This document shows, piece after piece, positions 21,550 to 29,062 of a stretch of 55,124 nucleotides of DNA. The position numbers and the translations under genes are program-made. A model generated the notes under the pieces. It was given only the letters and a program-made list of their open reading frames with translations, was not told where the DNA came from and did no database searches. Each line of letters begins with the position of its first letter. Position 1 is the first letter of the stretch. This stretch comes from JAGORL01 sp964372415. GTDB taxonomy: Bacteria; Patescibacteriota; Patescibacteriia; UBA9934. The DNA lies in NCBI GenBank assembly GCA_964372415.1, contig CAYJQH010000005.1, positions 1 through 55,124 of the forward strand, in the 5' to 3' direction.

Positions 21550-22434
21550 TTATTCCATCTCTGATTGAATCTTTCCGCCGAGCGTTCGGAGTTCCTTAAG
21601 TGCTCGTTTGACTTCGTCGCCGGGCTTTGGTGGTTTGCCGTGCCAACTTGGTTCAAACTCCATGTAACTAACCCCTTTTCCAGGGATAGTATGAGCAATA
21701 ATGACGGTTGGTTGTTCCCAAGTAGCCTTGGCACGGTCGCAAGCGTCAATGAACTCCCTAATATTGTGGCCATCTATCTCGAGAACCTGAAAACCAAAGG
21801 CAGCGAATTTTTCATGTACTGGCTCAAGCGGCATAATATCTTCAGTGTAGCCATCTATTTGAATGTTGTTGCGATCAATGATCCAAGTAAGATTATGCAA
21901 TTTGTTTCTACTTGCAAAAAGCGCCGCTTCCCAGGTAATGCCAGCTTCAAGCTCGCCATCACTCATTACACAATAGACGTGCCATGGTTTGGCTTCCATC
22001 TTTCCAACATAGGCCATACCTGCCGCCTGACTTGAGCCATCTCCTAAGGGGCCAGAGGTGTTTTCAAGCGCCGGGAACAGGCGGCGCTCAGGATGACCCT
22101 GGAGCCGGGAACCGAATTTACGAAGTGTTTTGAGCTCATCTTTTTTTAAATATCCAGCGTGAGCCATGGTTACATAACGGACAGGCACGATGTGGCCATT
22201 ACTCAAAAATAAGCGATCTCGGTCATCGCTATTTGGATGTTTAGGATCGTGATTCAAAACGTGAAAGTAGAGCGCGGTAAAAATATCTGCCATGCCGAGT
22301 GGACCAGCCGAGTGACCACTTCCAGCCTGAACCAGCATGGTTAGGATATCTTGCCGAATCTCATTGGCTTTGAGTTCAAGTTTTTGGAGCTTAGCTTCAG
22401 TAATTGGCGCTATGGTTTGCCGGACATGGGGCAT
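21550..22434 (-). CDS. Transketolase, N-terminal half (ThDP-binding domain)
   Basis: 294 residues, the usual size of the split N-half. GSGHSAGPLGMADI (about 38-51) contributes the catalytic His region, and the diphosphate/Mg-binding motif is MSDGELEAGITWEAA...IIDRNNIQIDG (about 157-191). LGDGSSQAAGMAY precedes it. First transketolase gene in the minus-strand transcript; the partner half lies one gene downstream. Confidence 0.92.
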   Translation of the reverse strand: MPHVRQTIAPITEAKLQKLELKANEIRQDILTMLVQAGSGHSAGPLGMADIFTALYFHVLNHDPKHPNSDDRDRLFLSNGHIVPVRYVTMAHAGYLKKDELKTLRKFGSRLQGHPERRLFPALENTSGPLGDGSSQAAGMAYVGKMEAKPWHVYCVMSDGELEAGITWEAALFASRNKLHNLTWIIDRNNIQIDGYTEDIMPLEPVHEKFAAFGFQVLEIDGHNIREFIDACDRAKATWEQPTVIIAHTIPGKGVSYMEFEPSWHGKPPKPGDEVKRALKELRTLGGKIQSEME

Positions 22435-22493
22435 AGTGGAGTAGGTTGCAGACGACGCTTAAGATTGTCTGTAATAGCCTAAAAGGGGAGCGG

Positions 22494-22883
22494 TTAGTGT
22501 TGCGCGTCCTCAAGATTTATTTGCGTTAATGCAAAAATACCAACAAAGAAACCGGTCACAAAATGCGACCAAGCAAATTCTTCAAGTGTGAAGACAAGTG
22601 CAAAAGGAGCGGTAGCGATCCAGGTTCCTAAGCCGAATTGGAGCCAGTGCAGGACACGCAGAGCCGCAGTTTTCTTTGAGGGTTGTTCAAGGGTTACAAC
22701 GATGAGTGAAATAACCGCGATGCCGAGACCTAAAAATAGATCGTCCCAGCGAAAGAGGGCCACTAGGTCAAGTTCGGCACTCGCTGAATCATTAAGGAAA
22801 AGCTGAACAATATCATCGCCAATAAAGGGAACAAGAATGATCCAGAAGGCAAGGACAAAGACAATCCAGTGCAAGAGTTTCAT
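22494..22883 (-). CDS. SPW-repeat-like four-helix membrane protein
   Basis: 129 residues with four hydrophobic segments arranged as two similar halves, each starting with a Leu-His-Trp hairpin: LLHWIVFVLAFWIILVPF and LHWLQFGLGTWIATAPF. This internal duplication resembles the SPW repeat family of small membrane proteins. Function unknown. Followed by a strong bidirectional terminator upstream at 22903. Confidence 0.65.
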   Translation of the reverse strand: MKLLHWIVFVLAFWIILVPFIGDDIVQLFLNDSASAELDLVALFRWDDLFLGLGIAVISLIVVTLEQPSKKTAALRVLHWLQFGLGTWIATAPFALVFTLEEFAWSHFVTGFFVGIFALTQINLEDAQH

Positions 22884-22902
22884 ACTGCTCGTTAGTATAG
22901 CA

Positions 22903-22929
22903 AAAGACGCCCCGTGAGGCGTCTTTTGT
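22903..22929 (-). terminator. Strong intrinsic terminator
   Basis: AAAAGACGCC(CCGTGA)GGCGTCTTTT, a near-perfect hairpin with A- and T-runs on both sides, ends the gene at 22946 on the minus strand. Confidence 0.9.
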
Positions 22930-22945
22930 TTAGTGCAGAACGTAT

Positions 22946-23785
22946 TTATTCAACGTAGATGGCACCCGTGTTGGCGCTGTTATAGCTGTCGAAGAAGGTG
23001 TAGGTGCCAGCTTCTTCAAAGACCCTGATGAAGCTGTCGCCGTTATTTAGGGTGCCGGTGCCCCAGGAAAGATCATCCGCGGTGGCAGTGTGCTTTTGTG
23101 CCCCATTGTTCGTGAAGCGAACTCCGCGACCAGCTTCAATTGTGACATCGATCGGTTCGTATCCGCCATCGGTGATGCCGATGTACTCAGGGGCCATGAG
23201 CGATTTGTCGTCATTGATATTGGCGACACTAGCCATGACGTTGGAAGGGACGAATTCACTGGCGCTGTTAATGGGGTCGCCGATTGTGTAGTTACTAAAG
23301 AAGCCGTCGGCGATGTCATCAATTTTTGTATTCCAATCGCTCCCGTAAAGAGCAATAGCTACTGCTTCACTCGTTACGTGTCGAATGACGCCGCCCTGAT
23401 CTACAGCGTAGGTTTTTGGGTCGGTATTTATTTTTACCATTTTAACGCCCGGTTTGTAGGTGACGTTGCCGCCAATCTGAATTTTGGCCAGTTCGTCGTC
23501 TGAGATATTTTTGACGCTGTCAAAGTTGGCGTACCAAGTGAAGTAATTTTTATCGTTGGTGAAAACATAGCGGAAACCATCTTCGCCCATGTAATACACG
23601 GCCGAAAAACTTTCACCACGAATCAAATCGCCAGACTCAACAGTGGTTGAAGCCTGAGTTGACGGCACCGCAAAAGCCAAGATGGCTGCTGCGATAATTG
23701 ATAAAATAGCCGCACAGGAAAGAGTAAAACGTGTCCGAACTAAAGCTAAACGACTGACTGAAGAAAGAGTCATAATATTTTTCAT
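22946..23785 (-). CDS. Surface protein with CPR-type repeat domain and cupredoxin-like C-terminus
   Basis: 279 residues. A signal or anchor segment (about 24-45, ending AVPSTQAST) leads to a domain with SAVYYMGEDGFRYVF, GGNVTYKPGVKMVKI and ALYGSDWNTKIDDI, a pattern I associate with Parcubacteria surface proteins. The last 75 residues (DVTIEAGRGVRFTNNG...KHTATAD...GTYTFFDSYNSANTGAIYV) look like a cupredoxin fold. One candidate copper His (in KHTATAD) is present but the Cys ligand normally found before the last strand is replaced (FFDSYN). Copper binding is therefore doubtful. Confidence 0.75.
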   Translation of the reverse strand: MKNIMTLSSVSRLALVRTRFTLSCAAILSIIAAAILAFAVPSTQASTTVESGDLIRGESFSAVYYMGEDGFRYVFTNDKNYFTWYANFDSVKNISDDELAKIQIGGNVTYKPGVKMVKINTDPKTYAVDQGGVIRHVTSEAVAIALYGSDWNTKIDDIADGFFSNYTIGDPINSASEFVPSNVMASVANINDDKSLMAPEYIGITDGGYEPIDVTIEAGRGVRFTNNGAQKHTATADDLSWGTGTLNNGDSFIRVFEEAGTYTFFDSYNSANTGAIYVE

Positions 23786-23818
23786 AGCGTTAGATCTATC
23801 ATATCACAGCCTTTTTTC

Positions 23819-24475
23819 TTAGGACAACCTGGCTTCAAGTAAATCATAAGCCTCACCTGGATCCGGGGCTTGCCATAGCGCCGAAGCGGCCACCAAACGG
23901 TCAACGCCAGCCGCCATAAGAGGCAAGACAAGATCAACTCTAAGGCCGCCGTCGAGAGCCACGGGTAAGTTCGGAAACAAGGCCTTGGCCCGACGGATCT
24001 TAGCTATAATGGGTTCGCCAAGAAATGGTTGGCCGCTTTTTCCAGGCTCAACCCCCATGATTTGAATGCCGTCTACGATATTTGCAACCTGAGCTACGTC
24101 GTCAATCAGAGTTTGAGGGTTTACAGCAACAACTACTTGAAGATTGAGCTCTTTAAGTGAGGCAAGGAGTAGAGTGATGTTGTGGCCGAGCTCAAGATGC
24201 ACGATGACCCGCCGCAGGCTCGGTACATTCTTATGCCAATTGACAACGATCGGCAGCGGGCTTTGAACCATTAGGTGAAGTTCGATCTCGGGAAGGTTTG
24301 GCCATGAGCCAATAATTTGCGCCTCGGCCCAGGCTTTTGCCCCAAACAAAGTTCCGTCTAAAACATCAAGGTGAAAAAGTTTAGCTCGCTTGTTGAGTTC
24401 TGGGTGTAGTAACCGGGCTTTAAAATCTTGTTCGTCGTAAGCTAATACGGCCGGGATGAGTTCGACTTTAGTCAT
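23819..24475 (-). CDS. rpe: Ribulose-phosphate 3-epimerase
   Basis: 218 residues, normal size. Family motifs are LFHLDVLDGTLFG (about 33-45) with catalytic Asp and metal His, EIELHLMVQSP (about 60-70), GVEPGKSGQPFL (about 139-150) for the phosphate loop, and VALDGGLR (about 170-177). Converts ribulose 5-phosphate to xylulose 5-phosphate. It is followed on the minus strand by surface and transketolase genes and preceded one base away by rpiB, so the non-oxidative pentose phosphate enzymes are clustered. Confidence 0.93.
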   Translation of the reverse strand: MTKVELIPAVLAYDEQDFKARLLHPELNKRAKLFHLDVLDGTLFGAKAWAEAQIIGSWPNLPEIELHLMVQSPLPIVVNWHKNVPSLRRVIVHLELGHNITLLLASLKELNLQVVVAVNPQTLIDDVAQVANIVDGIQIMGVEPGKSGQPFLGEPIIAKIRRAKALFPNLPVALDGGLRVDLVLPLMAAGVDRLVAASALWQAPDPGEAYDLLEARLS

Positions 24476-24476
24476 A

Positions 24477-24938
24477 CTATTCCTGCCTTTCTATTTGCTC
24501 GACCTGTTTTAAACGTCGCTCGTGGCGTTCGGCTGCGGAAAAAGGTACAGCCAGAAAAGTTTCGGCTATCGACAGTGGATCATGAATGGTGGGCAGGCGA
24601 CCCGGTAGGCAAAGTACGTTAGCGTTATCGTCGTAACGCATAGTTTTAGCGGCTTCACGCGAAAAGCCAATCCCGGCCCTAATGCCGTCGAACTTGTTGG
24701 CCGCAATGCACACGCCCTCGGCATTACCGCAACTCAAAATGCCGAACGATCCAGGGTGAGCGCGGACGGCCTTGGCTACGGCCGCGGCGTATTCAGGATA
24801 ATCGTCGCTTGCCACAAATTTTTGAGCACCAAGATCTTCAATCACAAATCCTTTACGTTCAAGGTGGCTCTTTAGGCTTTCTTTTAAATCAAAGCCCGCA
24901 TGGTCGGCGCCCAGATAGACAGTTGGTTGCATAGCCAT
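24477..24938 (-). CDS. rpiB: Ribose-5-phosphate isomerase B
   Basis: 153 residues. YLGADHAGFDLKESL (about 8-22) with the conserved Asp-His, GILSCGNAEGVCIAANKFDGIRAG (about 62-85) with the catalytic Cys, and NVLCLPGR (about 110-117) are RpiB landmarks. Interconverts ribose and ribulose 5-phosphates, feeding Rpe one base downstream and transketolase further on. Position of the start is open between residues 1 and 3 (two ATG codons). Confidence 0.93.
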   Translation of the reverse strand: MAMQPTVYLGADHAGFDLKESLKSHLERKGFVIEDLGAQKFVASDDYPEYAAAVAKAVRAHPGSFGILSCGNAEGVCIAANKFDGIRAGIGFSREAAKTMRYDDNANVLCLPGRLPTIHDPLSIAETFLAVPFSAAERHERRLKQVEQIERQE

Positions 24939-24976
24939 TAGAGTATACCGGGAGTGTTACGATACAGAAAATTAAT

Positions 24977-26050
24977 ATGTCATCTACTACAAAAATTTTT
25001 GCCGGTGCTCTGTTTGTGATTTTGGGGCTTGTGATAATCGGCTCACTTATTTATTTGGGAAAGGGCGAGATCGGTGAGTGGGTAGGGGAAGAGAAACGTA
25101 TCCCAAGCGAGGTCGGCACGCCACTTAATAATCCTGAACCATCATCAGGCAAGCAAATTTATCGTTTAGAGGTTGATGGGGTGCAACGAGAATTTATTGT
25201 TTACCGTCCAGAAAATATTGAACTGGATCAGAAAATCCCGGTTGTTTTTATGTTTCACGGTGGCGGGCAAACGGCTGAATATATGTACAAAAATTCTGGC
25301 TGGAGTCAAAAGTCAGAAGATGAGGGTTTCATGGTCGTTTATCCGCTGGCTCTTAAGTATCACACTTTTGCTGAAGAAAAGGTAGAAAATGGACAAGTAG
25401 TACAAAATCTAGCTGAATACGAAACGCGGTGGAGCGGATATAACTTCGAACAAAGTTTTGATCCGGCTTATCCTGATCAAGTTGTTCATGACGATGTCAT
25501 CTTCGTTCGCGAAGCGGTTGAATTTATTAAGCTTAGTTACGCCGTTGATGCCTCACGCTTCTACGCGACGGGTTTCTCAAGCGGCGGAGGGATGACTATT
25601 CGCCTAATTAAAGAAGCGACTGATATTTTTGCCTCTTTCGCGCCTTCGTCCTCGGGCATTCTTTCACCCGAGGCGCTTGAGGTAATGATCGAGACCACGC
25701 CAAACGACTTTATTCCACGATCGGTTATCCAAACAATCGGCTCGACTGATCCGAAGCTAACTTATCGAGTGGGCATTGAAGAATTTTCACTCACCGAAAG
25801 GGCGGCACAAGCAGGGGACCCTGTGCACGATTCAATCATTGCTCCCCTACTTGACGCTTTAGATTTGAGTGATACCTACAAGTACGAAAAAAGAGGAAAG
25901 GTATCGATGTTTTTCTATGGCCCTGAACACGATACTAATTACCAATTAAACATTGTTGATGACATGGGTCATATTTATCCGAACGGCAAAAATAATCGAC
26001 TAATTGTCGCAGATCTTTATTGGTCATTTTTTGAGCAGTACAGTCTCTAG
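24977..26050 (+). CDS. Membrane-anchored alpha/beta-hydrolase (Esterase/PHB depolymerase-like)
   Basis: 357 residues with an N-terminal transmembrane helix (7-27). The hydrolase part shows the oxyanion-hole HGGGQTAEYM (about 95-104), the nucleophile elbow TGFSSGGGM (about 196-204) and a late DMGHIYPNG that offers the catalytic His. The order resembles secreted feruloyl-esterase and polyhydroxybutyrate depolymerase-like proteins. It likely cleaves esters outside the cell; substrate unknown. Only three bases separate it from ileS, so both may be on one mRNA. Confidence 0.82.
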   Translation: MSSTTKIFAGALFVILGLVIIGSLIYLGKGEIGEWVGEEKRIPSEVGTPLNNPEPSSGKQIYRLEVDGVQREFIVYRPENIELDQKIPVVFMFHGGGQTAEYMYKNSGWSQKSEDEGFMVVYPLALKYHTFAEEKVENGQVVQNLAEYETRWSGYNFEQSFDPAYPDQVVHDDVIFVREAVEFIKLSYAVDASRFYATGFSSGGGMTIRLIKEATDIFASFAPSSSGILSPEALEVMIETTPNDFIPRSVIQTIGSTDPKLTYRVGIEEFSLTERAAQAGDPVHDSIIAPLLDALDLSDTYKYEKRGKVSMFFYGPEHDTNYQLNIVDDMGHIYPNGKNNRLIVADLYWSFFEQYSL

Positions 26051-26053
26051 TCT

Positions 26054-29008
26054 ATGTCCGACTCCCCAAAATCCGCCCACGTGAGCCAAGAACATGAAGT
26101 TTTGGCCTATTGGGATAAGCATCAGACGTTTCAAAAATCGATCGACGCCCGTCCGGCCAGCAAACCGTACACCTTTTATGATGGCCCGCCGTTTGCTACC
26201 GGGCTCCCACATTACGGACACATCGTGGCGAGCGTTATTAAAGATGTAGTGCCTCGTTTTTGGACGATGCGTGGTTATCGGGTGGAGCGGCGTTGGGGCT
26301 GGGATTGTCATGGGCTTCCCATTGAAAACATCGTCGAGAAGAAACTCGACTTGAAGTCGAAAAAAGATATTGAGGACTTTGGCGTCGGTAAGTTCAACGA
26401 GACTTGCGAGACTGTCGTTCTAGAGTACGCGGAAGCCTGGAAGACAATTATCCGTCGCCTAGGTCGCTGGGCCGACATGGACAACGCCTACCGCACCATG
26501 GACACGCCGTTCATGGAAAGTATCTGGTGGGTGTTTAAGTCTCTCTGGGAGAAGAAAATGATTTACGAAGGACATAAGCCAATGCATATGTGTCCACGTT
26601 GTGAGACAACACTTTCGAACTTTGAAGTGGCTCAGGGGTATACCGACGCTACTGATCTCACGGCAACCGTCGCCGTCGAGCTGACGAGTGGTCCCTATGC
26701 TGATGCCAAGGCGCTTGTTTGGACCACAACACCCTGGACGCTCCCGGGCAACGTTCTTCTTGCAGTGGGCGCCGACATGGAATATGTGGTCGTGGAGAGC
26801 GAAGGACAAAAGTACATCGTGGCCAAGAAGCTAGCGGACAAAGTTTTGGCAAAAAAAGAGTACAAAGTGCTTGAAACATTTGTTGGCAACAAACTCAGCG
26901 AAACCAATTACGATCCGATTTTCCCGTACTTCAACAAACACGCGAACGCCTTTCGCATCGTGGCCGCGGACTTCGTGAGCGAAGAAGAGGGGACTGGCAT
27001 CGTCCACATCGCTCCCGCTTTTGGTGAGGATGATATGCGCTTGGGCGAGGCCGAGAAGGTGAAGCCGCTCTTCCACGTCATGATGAACGGTCAATTTGTG
27101 CCCGAAGTCGCCGACGGGCTAGAGGCCGACGGCTACAAAGTGAAGGGAGTGCCCGTGAAAGCCAAGGGCGTTTACAGCGAGATCGACATTCAAATCATTA
27201 AATGGCTAGCTCACCACGGAAAATTGTTCGCCAAAGAAAAGGTAACGCACAGCTACCCACATTGTTGGCGATGTGACACCCCACTTTTGAACTATGCCGC
27301 TTCATCATGGTTTGTGCGCGTGTCAGATATTCGCGATGACCTTGTTAAGAGCAATGAAAAGATCAACTGGGTGCCAGAAAACATGAAGGAGGGTCGCTTT
27401 GGCAAGTGGCTTGAAGGGGCTCGCGACTGGGCGATCTCTCGTTCTCGTTATTGGGGCACGCCACTCCCGGTTTGGAAGTCAGAAGATGGCGATGTTCTGG
27501 TACTTGGCTCCAAAGAAGAGCTCGAAAAACTCGTCGGTCATGAGGTAAAGGACCTCCACAAGCACGTTATTGATAATCTCGTTATCACTAAAGGTGGCAA
27601 AGAGTACCGACGTATTCCTGAAGTACTCGACTGCTGGTTTGAGTCGGGTTCGATGCCGTACTCGCAGCTCCATTACCCGTTTGCCCAGGCAGTAGGGACG
27701 GGTCGCCGACCCGTCCGTACACTGCCGCCTGAATTCCCGGCGGAGTTTATTGCGGAGGGTCAGGACCAAACTCGTGGCTGGTTCTACACACTTCACGTTT
27801 TGGCTAACATTTTGTTTGGCAAGCCAGCCTTCAAGAACGTGATCGTCAACGGTATCGTGCTTGCCGAGGACGGCAAGAAGATGAGTAAGCGTTTGAACAA
27901 TTATCCTGACCCGGTTGAGGTCATGGAAAAGTATGGCGCCGACGCCGTGCGGTACTACTTAATGTCGACTCCAGTTGTCCGAGCAGAAAATCTTCGCTTT
28001 TCTGAAGCCGGCGTTGACGAAGTGAGCAAAAAATTCATCACCATTCTTCGAAATGTCTTATCGTTCTACAAGCTATACGCCGAACACGATAATGGAAAGA
28101 AGATTGTCTCAAAACATGTCCTCGACAGCTGGATTTTGGCTCGCCTGAACGAAACGTTGGTGGCGGAAACCAAGGCCATGGAAGCGTATGAGCTGTCAGA
28201 GGCCGCTCGCGTCCTCCAAAGCTTCGTAACTGACCTTTCAACCTGGTATGTGCGTCGTTCACGTGATCGTTTCCGAATACTCGCTTCCCCCCTTACGAAG
28301 GGGGGAGATGAGGGGGGTCGAGCAGATGCCTTGGCTGCTCTTGCGACCCTGCGAACCGTTCTCGACACCTTCTCCAAAATGTTGGCCCCGTTTATGCCGT
28401 TCCTTGCAGAAGTAATCCATCTGGAGCTCGCTAGTAGCCAGTCGCCAGTGGCTAGTGGCCGCAAGGTAGGCGCTTCCGTGCACCTCGAAAAGTGGCCTGA
28501 GGCCGGAAAAGTTTCTGCTGCCGTGCTCACCAAGATGGGTCAAGTTAGAGCTATCGTTTCTCGCATTATGGAGGTTCGAGAACAGGCTGGGAAGCCAGTT
28601 AAACAAGTGCTCGGCAAGGTCGTTATTTCGACCCCGAGTGGCAAAATTGATAAGGCACACCTTGTGGTCATTCTTGATGAAGTGAATATTAAGAAGGCAG
28701 AGGTCAAAAAAGGTGATCTCTCGGTTGAAGTTGATCTCGCCCTCACTCCGGAACTCATCCGCGAAGGTATCGCTCGCGAAGTCACGCGCCGCGTCAATCA
28801 ACTGCGCAAAGATGCTGGCCTCACCATCGCCAATCGTATTCACCTCAAGTTGTTCTCGGACTCCCAAGAGGTCGCAACCATGCTCAAAGAACATCACGAC
28901 GACCTCAAGCTAGATACGTTGTCGTCATCTCTTGAATTCGGCAAATCCGAGGTAAAACATCAGGTCCAATTCCGTGTAGCGGAGCAAGATATTTGGGTGG
29001 GGTTCTAG
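26054..29008 (+). CDS. ileS: Isoleucyl-tRNA synthetase
   Basis: 984 residues. The class I signatures are FATGLPHYGHIVAS (about 45-58, HIGH equivalent) and EDGKKMSKRLNNY (about 607-619, KMSKS equivalent). MCPRCETTLSNFEV and SYPHCWRCDTPLL fit the editing and zinc-associated regions, and GWFYTLHVLANILFG the core. The open frame carries three short palindromic repeat-derived segments: residues about 546-557 (GTGRRPVRTL), 744-756 (SPLTKGGDEGG) and 792-803 (ASSQSPVASGRK). All keep the frame, so they are tolerated as surface-loop inserts. Charges tRNA-Ile in the cytoplasm. No separate terminator follows before the aminotransferase gene. Confidence 0.95.
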   Translation: MSDSPKSAHVSQEHEVLAYWDKHQTFQKSIDARPASKPYTFYDGPPFATGLPHYGHIVASVIKDVVPRFWTMRGYRVERRWGWDCHGLPIENIVEKKLDLKSKKDIEDFGVGKFNETCETVVLEYAEAWKTIIRRLGRWADMDNAYRTMDTPFMESIWWVFKSLWEKKMIYEGHKPMHMCPRCETTLSNFEVAQGYTDATDLTATVAVELTSGPYADAKALVWTTTPWTLPGNVLLAVGADMEYVVVESEGQKYIVAKKLADKVLAKKEYKVLETFVGNKLSETNYDPIFPYFNKHANAFRIVAADFVSEEEGTGIVHIAPAFGEDDMRLGEAEKVKPLFHVMMNGQFVPEVADGLEADGYKVKGVPVKAKGVYSEIDIQIIKWLAHHGKLFAKEKVTHSYPHCWRCDTPLLNYAASSWFVRVSDIRDDLVKSNEKINWVPENMKEGRFGKWLEGARDWAISRSRYWGTPLPVWKSEDGDVLVLGSKEELEKLVGHEVKDLHKHVIDNLVITKGGKEYRRIPEVLDCWFESGSMPYSQLHYPFAQAVGTGRRPVRTLPPEFPAEFIAEGQDQTRGWFYTLHVLANILFGKPAFKNVIVNGIVLAEDGKKMSKRLNNYPDPVEVMEKYGADAVRYYLMSTPVVRAENLRFSEAGVDEVSKKFITILRNVLSFYKLYAEHDNGKKIVSKHVLDSWILARLNETLVAETKAMEAYELSEAARVLQSFVTDLSTWYVRRSRDRFRILASPLTKGGDEGGRADALAALATLRTVLDTFSKMLAPFMPFLAEVIHLELASSQSPVASGRKVGASVHLEKWPEAGKVSAAVLTKMGQVRAIVSRIMEVREQAGKPVKQVLGKVVISTPSGKIDKAHLVVILDEVNIKKAEVKKGDLSVEVDLALTPELIREGIAREVTRRVNQLRKDAGLTIANRIHLKLFSDSQEVATMLKEHHDDLKLDTLSSSLEFGKSEVKHQVQFRVAEQDIWVGF
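27689..27726 (+). repeat. Palindromic repeat inside ileS (GTAGGGACGGGTC family)
   Basis: GTAGGGACGGGTC (27692-27704) and GACCCGTCCGTAC (27708-27720) form a palindrome around GCC, with GGCAGT/ACTGCC just outside. An intergenic copy with the same arms and the same GCAGTAGGGACGGGT left end occurs at 49016. Here it is translated in frame as part of ileS. Confidence 0.85.
28284..28319 (+). repeat. Palindromic repeat inside ileS (CCCCCTTACGAAGGGGGG family)
   Basis: CTTCCCCCCCTTACGAAG and GGGGGGAGATGAGGGGGG match the form of a repeat widespread in bacterial genomes. It encodes SPLTKGGDEGG between RDRFR and DALAALATL, where other IleRS proteins have no such segment. Confidence 0.75.
28431..28458 (+). 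repeat. TAGCCAGT-type repeat inside ileS
   Basis: CTAGTAGCCAGTCGCCAGTGGCTAGTGG is a short imperfect palindrome of the tagccagt kind. It encodes ASSQSPVASG close to the end of the anticodon-binding region, an extension of low complexity. Confidence 0.5.
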
Positions 29009-29062
29009 AGCTGGATCTTTGTTAGTTAATCTGTTAGCCTGTGGCCGCCAAGGAGGCGCTTC

